64,000 nucleotides of DNA, taken from contig OZ237740.1 of the NCBI GenBank assembly GCA_965178125.1, positions 1 through 64,000 of the forward strand. The letters are read 5' to 3'. The translations under genes were made by a program, and so were the position numbers. The DNA comes from Bilabrum cf. latius. Taxonomy: Eukaryota; Bigyra: Bicosoecida; Bigyra; Bicosoecida. The notes under the pieces are model-generated. The model was not told the DNA's origin, did not search any database, and saw nothing but the letters and a program-made list of their open reading frames with translations. Positions 35,705 to 48,595 of this stretch are shown piece by piece (positions within the stretch are counted from its first letter, which is position 1; the number at the start of each line of letters is the position of its first letter).

Positions 35705-38700
35705 ATGGACGAATTTCGGTCAATATGTACTATCCTTTAGTCTGATATGCCGGTTGATGAATTGGTTCCTTCGCTCTAGTGTCTACCAGCCAAGCTTCGC
35801 ACCACATTTTAGCATGATGCCAGCGTGGACGACTTGCAACGAATGGGACTTGTACAGTGCTGGAAAGAGTGCGTGCCATCAGTTGTGAAACGAGTGTCTG
35901 AGTTGAAACTGGGCGGCAACGTGCCTGCATCTAGCGCAGCGAGAGAGTGCTTGGCTGCATGCGCCCGAACCTGCGGCCTCATTTTGCCGTGCTTGCCGAA
36001 GGAAGCTATTGCTTGCCTGTCTTGCTGTACGGACGCCTCGAATCATGTGTATTCAGATGAAGAGCCTAGTGCTGGGGCAAAGAAAGACGGTGGGGAGGAA
36101 GGAGCAGCGCCCTCGGGTTCGTCAACCGACGACACAACTTGGCGCAAGGCCCTGGGGTTCCAGGGACTGGTAGATGTCGTCACCACCGCCCAAGGAAAGT
36201 AGACCTGGAAGACAGGAACTATCATGCTCGAAGTAAGTCCACAATTAGCGGCGCCATCGTGCAGAATGCTGCTCAGTTTTGCCACCCGGCGAATGCCGAT
36301 ATCCTCCTCTATGTTAAATCACCTACAATGCGCGTTGCATCGCAGGATGGCGACCATCTTACAGTGTTCTTCGAAGATGGAACCCCGGAGCAGGTGGTCG
36401 ATCGTTTCGCCCCCACGCTGCAGCGGCCAGCCACCATGCTGGGCAAGCCGGTGGAGGCGGCTCCGGGTCCAGGGGCTCAGGGCGCCTCTTCCTCCTCCTC
36501 TTCTGCAGCAGCCGGCGGGGCACAGGCAGTCGCAGACGTGGATGCAAAGCTGGCGTGGGCAAATTTGCTTCGTCCCGGTGACGTGATCGACGTGGAGGAC
36601 AGGGAGCGGCGGTGGTCGAGTGCCACGGTGGTGCACGCGGGGGAGATGCCTGGGTACTAGGTGAGCGGCATCACCGTGGGCTTCAGGGTGTACTGCTCTG
36701 CGGGGCGCAGCACGGACCGCAAGGGGCGTCGCTACGACGGCCTAGGCGCAGAGTGGGACGAGGCCATCTCGCTGATAGCCGGGAACATGGTGCGACTGGA
36801 CAAGCCGGGGGCCAGGACCAGGGGCCTGGCCTACTGCCTGCTGCCTCCCGGGATCGACGCAGGCATCGACGATGCGGATGATCCGATCATTCGACTAGAG
36901 GGGCCGTCTCGCGATGCGGCATCTGCAGCTGCCCCCGCACCAGCAGCTGCTGCAAGTTCGTCTAGCGATGTCGCGGGATCAGCCGCTGCCCCTGCCCCTG
37001 CCCCAGCTCCCATCCCTGTTCCTGTCCCAAAAACAGAAGCAGGGGCAGGAGCAGGAGACGACTCGAGCGACGATGGAGTTCTGGATGAGCACGCCGAGGA
37101 GCAGCCCGTCCATCCTACTCCCGCCACGCAAGCTCCCGGGCTTGCCAAGCAAGCACCAGACGGAGCACAGCCTGGTCCCACACCCGCCTCGAGCGCTTCG
37201 TCTGCTGTGGCAGCGGCATCGACTGGTCCAGCGCCTCTGTCCAATGTCACGACGGAGCAGGCACAGGCTGCTAGCGCTGGCGACGCGAAGAGCATCCAGG
37301 CTGTGCTGGACGTAATCAGGGCAGCGCTCGTGCCCATGCCCGAGTCCGCCAGTGCCAGTGCCAGTGCCAGTACCAGTGCCGGCTAGGGCGCTGCTGAATC
37401 GCGGCCGCAGTTGATGGGGCAGTACCCAGTCCCCACCGCACCCACTGTTCTTTAGCCCCAGGTCCCCATGGATGGGTATTCAAGCCCATACGGAGGTGCT
37501 TAGACATAGGGGCAGTCGTTGTATGGAGGTGCGCAAACGAACCCATACGGGGCCGCACAGGGGCAGCTGGTGCACGGTGGCCTCATCGGCCACGGCGGTT
37601 CTGGTGCTGGTGCTGGTGCTGGTGCTGGTGCTGGTGCTGGTGCTGGTGCTGGTGCTGGTGCTGGTGCTGGTGCTGGTGCTGGTGCTGGTGCTGGTGCTGG
37701 TGCTGGTGCTGGTGCTGGTGCTGGTGCTGGTGCTGGTGCTGGCGGTGCAGGCGTGGGTGCCGTTGGTGCTCCTGGGCCTGCTGATGCACGCCCCACTGCC
37801 GATACCTTGGTCATTCATCGCCGCGGACTGTCTTCCAATGAGGTGTTGGCTTCTATCCGAGCTTTTGCGGATAGCGGTGGCTTGTCTGTTCTGCTGGCAG
37901 GACTGCTTAGCTTCGTGTCGCCGGGTGATGCTGTCGCCTCGCTCCGATAGTATGGCCGTGCCCCCGATCTGGCAGACCTGCCTGTGTTCTTGGACGCGCT
38001 GCGGCTGCTGGGCCGGGTGTGGCCGCACTTGAATCGGCACGCAGTGGCAGCCGTGGGTGCAGTGCTATCGACAGTGGCTGAGGGATGCAGCCGCAGCCTC
38101 GGTAAGGAGAAGGTCCTCAGGAGCTTTCAGCCGGAGCACGCTATGGCACTGGACGAGACACTGCCCCCTGTGCTGTGGAGGCACTGTGGAAGGCAGGAGG
38201 TGCGCCAGCTGACCCGCAGCGCGCAATGGTCACTCGTCTGCAGCGCGCTTTCTGGACCCCTGTTTCCCCCCAAACCGCTTGCCATCCGAGCTATGGGCCA
38301 AATGGTGTCTCAGTATCTATCTGGAGAGCTAAGAGAACCGCAGCAGTTCAACTATCATGGAGGACGGCCCATGCCGCACCCTCTGCGGTTCGCCGTGCAG
38401 CCCTGGTTGACTCCAACCCGGTTGCGAAGACTCATGGAGGAGCATGGGGTGCTGGACCGCATCTTCGGGAGCGGCGGGACACCACAGTGGTTTGGCGAGG
38501 CACTTTCTCGGCTAGACAAGTGGGCACAGGACTACGTGAGCCCCGTTCGAATGGAGCCCGGGGAAGAGGGTGCTGGCCGCGACGAGCAGACGGAGGGTGT
38601 GCATGTTTGGCAGCAGTGCGAGCCCGCGCTGGTGGAGGTCTCGGAGCCTCTCTTGAAAGCCATGGCACAGCACGGGCAGTTTCAGGGGCCAGTGGTGCTG

Positions 38701-41700
38701 TCTGTGCTTGGGCCCATCCTGCGTGGAGAAAAGCGCACGAGCGTGGCAACCGTGTGCGAGCTTCTGCAGTCTGGCGCCTCGTGGATCGAGGAGCCGCCCA
38801 TGTCCGTGATGAGCCGTGTGTTCCTTTAGCTTCGAGACGATCGCGTCAAGACGGAGGTGGTCGAGTGCGTCTTCAGGCTGGCCCGGAAGGGGGGTGGCCA
38901 CAAGAGGGCCTTCAAGAACTACCCGTTTGCCTCGCTCTACATGCTGGATACGCTTTACGCCTGGAACTCGGAGGAGACGGCCTGCAGTCGAGAGGCGAAG
39001 GATCTCGCAGGGGAGCACCTCGTCGAGTTGCTGTGCTCATCGAACTTTTACAGGTTCTGCAAGCTCTTCTACGCGAAGGCATTGCTGCAGCCGCTGTAGT
39101 CCAAGGGTCTCACCACCGGTCTACGGCTGGCGAGTCGCATCGCGAATGTGATCAAGGAGACTGGAGGAGGCTAGCAGCACGGTTTGGGCTACCATGTGGT
39201 ACGACGAGATGCTATCCTTAGCTACGTGCTAAACGACGCGGACAAATATCACAAGACCCTTCTGAGTCGAATCGGCTCCTACTGGCAGCGCTGGAAGCAG
39301 CAGCAGGCAGTCGCTCTAAGGGACGTGCCGTGGAAGGACCGAGCCAGCTACGTGGTTGGACTGTACACGTACATGCAGCACGTGCAAGGTCTCCTTGAGT
39401 TCCTGGGCGATGGCCTCAGGCAGAGCAACAAACGAACGGTGCTCACGAGAGAACTTGCGCTGCTTCTCTTTGACACGGGCATCCAGGGGGCTCTTTGCGA
39501 GGAAGAGCACCAGGCCTTCGCCACGTGGATGGTGCGGCTGCTGCGCGACCATCGGAGCGGCTCATGCACTGCTATTGACGCGTATGTGCCCGAGGCCGTT
39601 CTAGAGCAGAGGTTGCTTAAAGGAAACGGGTGGATCCTGAAGGCAGTGACCAGTGCGCAAACTGCCAAGCCAACTCTGCCCGTAGAGTCCGAGTCGGCCG
39701 GGCCGGGGACCGGGTCTGCTGCGGGTGGCCCTGGGAGCCAGGCTGGTGCAGGTCCAGGGGGCATCACGACAGGCCGCGCTGAGCTAGATGGAGTCACCAG
39801 AGCACCGCATGCTGCCGCTGGAGGAGCTGCATCTGGCATGGATGCGCTATCCAAGTCTGGTGCTCCGCTCCTCTCTGGCAGCAGTGACCAGGTGTCTCTC
39901 GCTGATGCCACCATGGCCGACTTTCGGCTGCTGCAGGAGTTCACTGGAGCGTAGTGCACGGCGCAAAGCATCGTGGATCACGTCCAGGACAGCTCTCTCC
40001 TGGCGCACTATCTACAGGGAGGTTCCGAGATCGACGTGATTCCCAAGTCTCCTCCAGACTTCATTGGTAGCCTGGCGAGTCTGTGGCAGATTGCGACTTC
40101 TGCGAAAGATGATCGTGTTGCTAGAGACGCGCAGATTCTTGTGGCCGAGTTCTACGGCCGCTGCCTGACAGCATGGGGCGGTATGGGGGCAGTGCCAAGA
40201 GAGCCCATCACGCAAGAGTTTCTGGACAAGTGCAAGAAAGCGCTTTCAGACAGCCTTCAAGGGTCAGGAGCACACGACGCCTGCCTTATTCGCAAGCGCA
40301 CATTGTAGCTGGTGCTTCGAACCATCTCTGCCTCTCATGCCGAATCAGTGCGACGTAGCGAGATCTCAGGTGGGACGGGCTGCTTGCGATCTCATGCGCA
40401 GGTACTGCCCGGCCAGATGGCTCCAATCACTGTGGACGCCTCATCTGTACCCGGAAACGGCCCGGATGGGAGGCCCATCCCAACCAAGCTCGTGCTGCCG
40501 ATGCGGTCCAACTCGTCGCTGGCTGACTTGAAGCGATGCGCGGCATGGGCACTTCGGCTGCGCCCGGAAAGGATCGAGTTGTGCGTGAAGGCACTGGATG
40601 ATTCTAGGCACCATAGTACAGACGGGCTGGAGTTCGGCACTCGGGAGGCAGACGGCATCGACCACACCAGCAGCTGGCTCCGGGCCCGCAGCAAGCACCC
40701 GATCCCAGAGTGGGCGGGCTCGCTGCTGCTCAACGAGGTTGGAATGGCGCGCCAATCTGGCGTTGAGGTGGCTGCGTCCATTAAGCGAGCCGGTAAATCA
40801 CCCTTGATTGCCGGCGCCGGCGGTGCAGCGGCCGGTGCATCCCAGCGAGAAGTCGCCCCCCTAGTGGTGGACGGTGGCATGTCGCCGAGGCTGCTAGCGG
40901 TCGAAAAGTGCATCTTTGACTGTTTTGCATCGTATGTGGTGCCTGGCGGCGAAGTAAAAGCTGACGGGGATGACACGAATTCATCGTCCGCAGCTACGGC
41001 AGCTACATCGCAAGAAGACAGTTCCAGCTCTGATGCGCGCCACCTCCCTGGAGCGATCCAGGCTCTCACCAAGCGTGACGTCGCCAGGCTATTCACTGCG
41101 TGGGGCAGCAAGATGTATACATCAGCCAACAGTGACGTGATGAAGACTGTCAACGTACACTCGACTTCCGGGGGCCAGTTCTTGACTCGATCAGACTTTC
41201 ACAGTTTCCTAGCTACCCGGGCCATGGACAAGGAAGGTGCCACGCTTCGGTCCGAGCTGAAAAAGCTCGGCTGGAGGAAGGATCTTGTGCGAGACGGAGA
41301 CTTGCTCGAGGACAAGATGGGCGTGCCGGAGGAGATTCTCGAGATGGCGAGGGCTGGGCAAGCCGAGGTGGACCGGTTGGCGATTGCCTCGGCTTGGGTG
41401 CAGAAGGCGGCCAAGGAGGAGTAGCGCAATAGCGGGGGTCTAATGGCCACAGCAATCGTCAAACAGACCGAGTGGACGCAGCTGCTGTTCCGCATCGCTT
41501 CGACGGACTCACCTCAATCGGCGCGGATTGCATGGACGGTACTTCGTTCGCTCCCAGTGCACCCTGGCCTCATGGCACAGCTGCGGGGGTTCGTGTACCA
41601 GGATCGGGGGCAAGCAGACATGCGTCAGCACGCCGAGCGCTCCCTTGCACAGCTCTTGGGGGGTGAAGGCTGGCTGCTGCCTGAGGGGCATGGAGAAGTC

Positions 41701-44700
41701 TCAGTCCAGTACGACAAGATGGTTCGATGCTACTCAACGATTGCGCTGCTGGGCCTCATCAGGGCGCACGTGGACGACAAATGGGAGCCCAGCGCACCAC
41801 CCGAGCTCGCCAAACTGTCCTCTACCGGATCCTACCGCGGCCGCTCGCAGTCCTCCTCCATTGGCACTGGGCGCGGGCAGCAGCCCATGCAAGACCAGGA
41901 TGGATACAATGGCGGCAGCACGCCTGATGATCCTGTGCTGCCATTTCCCGGCCCTGCGGTGCTGGCCGAGTATGACGCCTCCCTACTTGATGGCCAAGTG
42001 TCTGTAGCCAAGAACCTTACCACTGCAGAGCGTGCGATGTTGTTCCAGAACTTGGCCAGCACTAGCATTGTCCAGTAGGCAGCCACAGCACTGGGAGTGC
42101 GGAGCGTGGCGGGGGCCCAGACTGCCGAGGCAAACTCGTTCCAGTCCGCGTTCAGCGACCACTTTGCAAGCGTAAACTGCAACTTGCTGAGGTTCCTGCT
42201 GCTGTCAGAGTCGCAGGCCCTTGGCAGACTGGGGCGGGCGCGAGGTATGTCCAGTCCCATGGGTAGGTAGCGCTCCCACGAGGCCGCGGCACTCGGGGCT
42301 CCTGTGGGCTCGGTGCAGCACGAGGCTGCCTCAGGAGCTGGGGCTGGCGCTGGCTCTGGGGTCGGATAGGGCGCCCCTGTCCGACTGGCTTCGCAGGGCT
42401 CTACGAGAGCTACCGGAGCACTAGGTCAGGGAGGTTCCATCGTGAGGCAGTGCATGCCCGACAAGAACATCGGACCAATGCTCGAGCTGCTGTCGGAGGA
42501 GGCTGCCCATGCTGTGCTCGCCACCAAGGTCAGCGAGGCTGCCAACAAGGCCTGCTCCGTGCTTTCCCTCGAAGGCTTGGCCAAGGATGTCATAACGCTT
42601 GCGGTGACAGTCATCCATCAACAGCTGACCCTGGATGGAGCCACCCTGGTGGAGGCCCTTGTGTCTGTGTGGTACGCTGCCGCGTCTGCGAGCCCCTCCG
42701 TGGTGCATCAGGCGCTTGCCGACGATCGAAAGCAGGTGCTGATGTAGTTGCTGGAGTTCGACGGCCCCCACGGGCCTCGCATCCGCCGAGCATGGGCAGC
42801 TGCCCTCCTCAGAGCCACTCGAGTGCTCACCAGCGAGCCCACCGGCGGTTCGGGACTAGCGGGTGCGACTTTAGACTGCAAGCACGCCCTGCTGGTGGAG
42901 CTGCTGCCCAAGGGTGCCGAAGACTTGCGCAAGACATCCCCGGAACAAAGCGCTCTCATCTGCAGGCTGGTAGAGGACATCTCCTAGAGCGGGCTTGCAT
43001 CCGGTGCATTGGACGGTGCCTTGCTGCAGGACAAGTGCACTACTCTTTTGTAGGCTCTTTTTACCATGCAAGTGGTGGAGGTCGAGCCACCGTCGCCGAA
43101 AGACGCCTCCTTCGAAGCTGCGCAGCGCATTGGGGTCGCGGCGCTCTCGGCGGTGGAGGCGGAGGAAGCCACGCTGGTGTCTGCGAGGCCAGTAGAAGAT
43201 GCTGCTCCTGAATACATGCAGGACGATGAGGACGCCAGTCCGATTGCAGTGCAGCGAGCCAGGGACTTGTTGCTGTCATCCAGCAGCTCTTCCTCCTCGG
43301 CCATGTCTGGGGGCGCCACCGCCGAAGATGCGATTCTCTTTGAGGCAGCAAATTAGATGGACAGCTGCTCTGCGGCCGCGTCCGCTGTCTTGCCGGAGTC
43401 CTCACTGGACGACGAAAGGGTGATTTCAGTACTTCAGCTCCTCACCACGCTAGGCACTTGCTTCCCTACTTCTATGCAGGAGGCTGTGCGGGCGGTGGAG
43501 GAGGGGGCGGGAGTATGCCTGTCGACGAGGCCCTGGACCTCGGAGGGGCTGGATGCAACGCAGAAATACTGCCTGGAGCACTAGCAGGAGGCACAGATCC
43601 CAGGATGCAGGCTGGCCGTTGCCATCATGGAGCTCTGCGTGCTCCCGCCTTTGCCAGACGATACGCCCTCGAGCGGATTTGGGGTAGTGGAGATTTCGCC
43701 CGACACGCACCCCATGCCCCTATGCAAGCGACCAAGGTCACGCCAGGCTGCGTTCAATGCCATCCGCAGCTTGCTCAGTAAGTACCCGCTGGCAGCGCCA
43801 TGCGTCCTCCAGTCCTGCATCCGACCGAGGCTGGACAGTCTACGCAAGCCCCACGACGTGCAGTTCGATCCATCACGACGTGCGAAGGCTTCCAGCGGAG
43901 CCATCGGCCTCAAGAACTTCGGCAACACTTGCTACATGAACAGCACGCTGCAGCAGCTGTTCTACATCGAACCGCTGCGCAATGTAATTCTTACGGTCGG
44001 GGATGCCAAGCCCATTGCTGCGGCCACGGAGCAGCCCTCGGCAGGGAGCAGCGGAAGTATGCGGCTGCCTCGTGATCCCCGCGCCATCCGCGTGCTCTCA
44101 TCGGTGCAAGAGCTCTTCACTGCGCTGTTATCGAGCGACAAACAAGACTACAAGCCGCAATCGCTGATTTGGTCCTACACAGAGATGGGCAAGCCAGTCA
44201 ATGTCAAGCAGCAGAAGGACGCCCATGGATTCCTCTCTGGACTGCTAGACACCCTGAGTGAGGGCCTCGCGGACGCCAGCACGGCGCTGTCGTCCGGAGC
44301 GTCAGAGAGCAAGTCGGCGGAGGACGGGGGCAGTGGTGCTGATGCCGCGAGGGACATCCACAGCATTTGCTACTGCGAGTACGACACTAAGAAGACGTAC
44401 AAGGAGCACCCCGAGGTCTAGAGCAAGTGGTCTAGAGACGAGACGTGCCTAGTGGGAGTTGAGGTGAGGGGCATGGATAGCGTGGGACAGGGCCTCAGCA
44501 AGATGCTGGAGCCACAGGCCATCGAGGACTACAGAGCGCCCGATCTTGGAGGGGAAGTTGTCACGATGGAGACCCACCAGACCATCCGGAAGCTGCCTCC
44601 GTTCCTCTTCCTGCAGCTGCAGCGCATGACATTCGATTACAGGGTGGGCGACACGGTCAAGCTCAACCACAAGGTGGAGTTCCCGCTGGAACTCAACATG

Positions 44701-47700
44701 GAAGAGTACACCACCGAGGGCCAGTTGTGGCGGCAGGCGCGGCAGGCATCGCAGCCCAAGGAGCAAGGTGAGTCTTCCAACGAAGCTGGCGCCGGGGATG
44801 GTATTGCAGCGCCTGGTGATGCCGCGGGCGGTGGCGCAGCAAGCGGCGCTGGCGGGCCCGTCGACGCACCGCCGGACGACGCTCCGCCGGCAGCTGGTCA
44901 GCCGGAGGGGGGTACGCCTGTGGACCTCCCCCCTCATTTTTCCGAGCTGCCAACGGGTCCTTATCAATTGCAGCCCAAGTCGTACTACGAGTACGAGCTT
45001 TAGGGCATCGTAATTCACAGAGGCACGGCTCAGTCAGGCCACTACTACTCGTTCATCAGAGACAAGAATGGGAAAGTCGAGCACTCGTGGCTGCGGCTGG
45101 ACGACTCCACCGTGGCGGCCGTGCAGCTCCCCCCTGATGCCCTCGAGCAGGAGGCATTCGGTGGTACGGGAGGGGGCGGGCCGGTCGACCCCGAGCTGGC
45201 GGCACTAGGGTTCAACTCACAGAACGAGGCGAACGCGTACCTCCTCGTCTACAGGCGGAAGGATGATGCTGGCGCCCCGTTGGATACGCCTTCTGCGGAT
45301 GCAGCAGCCGAGAGCGCCGGCACGGGCGAATCGAAGCATGACGACGACGGAGTTCCACCCAGTGGGCCGCCGCCCCCGTACAGCGCGTGCGGTGACACCG
45401 CCACGGCTGCCAGTCTTCGAAAGGCACAGCCTGCGCTGATGCGTCAGAGCTCTACCCGTTCCAAGCTGCTGGCCTGCCCGGAGTCTGCGAGGTCGCTTAC
45501 GGCGACTGCCAACTCTCGCTTCTTGCTGGACCGTCTGGTCTTTCAACACGATTTCTTCGCCCTCTTTGCCGACCTGGCAGCTGTGGCATGTCCCCTGCAG
45601 AAGCTGGACCTCGCACTATCGCCTTTCAACACGGTGCTGCGGGTCACGGTTGAGGTAGTGGCTCGGGCCAAGAGCGCCGAAACGCTGCCTCTGCTGCGAG
45701 CTGCTCTCACGAGCGGCGCTTCAGCCGCGCCGGGAGGAGCTTTGGCCGCTATTGCTGGGCTCACCAACTTGCAGGATTCCATTGGCAAGGCGGTTCCAGC
45801 CGGATCTGCCTCCACCGAGCCCCTGCGCATTCAGTTCTCCCACACGGGGACTGCGTTGCAGCAAGGGCTGTACGATGCCGAGCGAGTGATGGTGCGGATG
45901 GAGCTGGGAGCTCTCTTGGCCGAGCTCTTCGCACGCGCCGCAGGCGGGGTTGCGGGCGAGAAGTTCATCCGTGCCGTGGTTCAACTGAAGCCAGGGGAGC
46001 ATGGCCCGGTGCTCGCGCCTCGGGAGGGAATGGGGTGGTGGCAAGCTCCCGAAGGCAAGCAGCTGCGCTATCCAGAACAACCTACCGTGCCGTATAGCCA
46101 GCTGGCTCGCGCCCTCGACTTTGACGCAGAGGCACTGCCGCTGCTCGCAGCTAGCTCTCTTGTGATCGGAGAGCTCCTACCTCTGTGCCTGAAGAAATGG
46201 TTCAAGTTTGACGAGGCCATGCGTGCTGTGGCCTCTATGGCCGCGGCATCGCCCGCCTTCCGAGCGTGCCTGCTGTGGAGCGGAACTGTAGCGTTGTTGG
46301 CTGACGTTGCCTTGCAAACGCGGTCACCGCTTCAGGGCGCCGTGGATCCCAATACGATGCAGGACAAACCGCGCAAGCATGTAGGCAACTCTGCCGTCAG
46401 CCCGAGGCTAGGCGGGATCCTGGCTGCTGTGCTAGCAGTCGGCTCTCACGTGTCACTGAGGCAGCCCGACCAAGCCGCGGTGCCTCCGCAGGACCAGGGC
46501 GCGCTGGATCCGGCCACGCCGGTTTGCGCCGTGCTCAGCAGCTCGTGCGTATACCCGGGGGGCGTGCCCACCGATGCTCGTGGATTTACCGTTGGATATT
46601 CGCACGAAGCGATGGGCAGTGTGGCATCCGTGTCTGATGCCTGCATCAACGGAGGCAATGACAAACCAGAGGGGGCCAAAGAGGGCGGCTCAGACAGACA
46701 CGCCATCACCGGTACAATGCTGGTGCCTGCACCCCTCGAAACGGTGCACGGGGGCTCTGCAGCCGCCTCGAAGGTTGATCCAAGCAGCCATACGACCCCA
46801 ATGCAGAGCGACTTGGCTGTCAGGACATTGCTGACTTCGCCTGCGCTGGTGGCGGAGGCCGTACGCTCGGGCCACGCGTTCTACACCGCGGCTCTGCACG
46901 CCGAGAGACTTGCAACCTGCGCGCCTGCCTCACTACCCGGTCTCGTGTCTGAGGCTGTGGAAGGCCTCAACAGCGGCGGGGCCGACGTGAGGCTCCGGGC
47001 CTGGGTGCTGGCGGGTGTGCTTGTGCGCGCTGTCAACACGATTGACGACCTGAAGGCGCCCCTCAGAGCCTACCCTCCCCCCGAACCGCCTGTCCTGCCG
47101 CAAGACACGGGAGCTGCTGGGGGGCAGTCCGGTGCAGCGGCAGGCTCAGCGCCGGCTTCATCTGTGCCGGAGAAGTAGCAGTCCGGTGGGATTCTCGGAA
47201 TATTTGGTTGGGGCGCGCAAACTACTTCGCCTGTGCCTGCCCCTGCGTCCACTGCTGCGCCTAGCGCGCAGGCCGGTACGGGACAACCCGGTGCGGGGTA
47301 TCAAGACGACAAGAAGGACTGGGACGAGCCAGTAGGCGACTCTGATGAGGAGGAGGCGGGCGAGATTACGTCCAAGTCTTAGCCTGCTGGCCAGATCTAG
47401 CCGCCCAGCCTGCTCATGTCGACTGGGACCTCTGTCTCCGGCGAGGACCGAGGACAAGAACACGCGCACGATCCCGAATGGACCTTGCTGCCAGTGCGGC
47501 CCTAGGATCGAAGCAGCAAGTGGAATGAAGGCAGACAGGCAACCGCTCTGCATCTGTGGCTCATGTGCTCGCTTATCGGTGGCCGCAAGGTGGCCGTTCC
47601 ACTCCCGCCAGCTGCTGCTGAACCTGACACGGTGCCGTTCAACGCGATTCCCATCGAGGACGGAGGATTGCCTGGGATCCTGGGGGCCATATTTTCGAGG

Positions 47701-48378
47701 AGAAAAGTGGCTAAAGCAGCGCCCAGGGTTATCACAGAGCTGCTGCTTGCATATGTGCAACTAGCCAAGCACTCGCCAGAGGCCACGCGGTCTGTGTTGC
47801 GCTGCGTGCAGGGCACCGTTCCGCCTGATTTCAAGGGCAGTCAGGATCGATGGCTCGACTTCACGCGGAAGACAGTCGCGATGCTTTCCAATTTCACGCA
47901 GGACTTGACCCGCCCGGCTGAGCTGCACGAGGTGCATGTGCTGCAGCGGGAGCTTGACAGGTTGTCTGGGCGCATCTACGGCACGCTTCCGCCTAAGGTT
48001 TCCACCGAGAAGACCGAGAAGACTCTCTTCCAAATGTTCGCTGATGGTAGCAACAAGACTATTGCGATCCGCGTCAAACTTATTGAGGACCCCATGAGCG
48101 ACAAGGGGGCGGAGGTCTAGTGGATCGTCTTTAGCAAGCACAGGGACCCAGTCCAATTTGAGTTTTGGTTCGAAGATGGCACGCATTTTGCATACCCAGA
48201 AGAGGCGCTGAACTACCGGCTTACCAAGGAGAGGATCGTAAAGATGATCAATCCCGACGAGGTCAAGGTAATGTACCGCTCACCTGTGCTCGATCCAGAG
48301 AACGAGTGCCAGGTAGAGGACGATAAGTGGTCATACTACTGGAAGGCCTTCGCACCGCAGTATGTATACCGCCAATGA
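35705..48378 (+). CDS. Giant ubiquitin-specific protease, USP9X/USP24/USP34-like (about 4,186 aa)
   Basis: Removes ubiquitin from substrates as a Cys protease. Exon 1 is 35705-36232 and exon 2 runs unbroken to TGA 48376-48378. The intron is best placed at 36233-36345 (113 nt); 32- or 44-nt versions keep the frame too. The Cys box GLKNFGNTCYMNSTLQQL puts the nucleophile at 43930-43932 (about residue 2,705). KQQKDAHGFL is the QQDA-type box. The His box GTAQSGHYYSF has its His at 45040 (about residue 3,075), followed by WLRLDDS. Long helical flanks and a central position of the protease resemble USP9X and USP34. A tudor-like segment lies near 36,590-36,760 and a possible ubiquitin-like fold near 40,420-40,620. 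Thirty-one TAG codons are in frame, with no TAA or TGA; the TAG at 45001 lies six residues before the His-box HRG. A second TGA follows the first. Confidence 0.93.
37602..37742 (+). repeat. GGTGCT hexanucleotide microsatellite inside the giant USP gene
   Basis: About 23 perfect copies of GGTGCT encode an alternating Gly-Ala stretch of about 46 residues in frame with the USP. A shorter AGTGCC run (Ser-Ala, about 37,350-37,380) precedes it. Because the unit is six bases, length changes keep the frame. It probably forms a flexible linker between the N-terminal region and the helical body. Confidence 0.95.
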
Positions 48379-48595
48379 TGATTGAGGCTTGAACGTGAAC
48401 TTTGCCGTAAACAATAGCTACATGGGTCCTATTTGTCGTGTTTGCCTGAGTTCAATGCCTAACCTACACGTACAGCTTGGGGAGCTAACTGGAAGTAGCC
48501 CATATCACAGTTTGGTCTCCTGATTGTCATTTGTCCAGCTTCACACAGCTGGCTCGATCCAGCGCAAGTACTTGGACCGCCTCACGGACTCAAAA

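Noticed and set aside
37472-38032. Long frames of repeated Leu-Val, His-Gln, Thr-Ser or Ala-Pro near 37,600
   Set aside because: They are alternate readings of the GGTGCT microsatellite; only the Gly-Ala frame joins the USP.
35705-48378. Reading the USP region as a decayed pseudogene or a cluster of about 20 small genes
   Set aside because: All interruptions are TAG, none TAA or TGA, the frame never shifts in exon 2, and catalytic motifs are intact on both sides of TAG codons.
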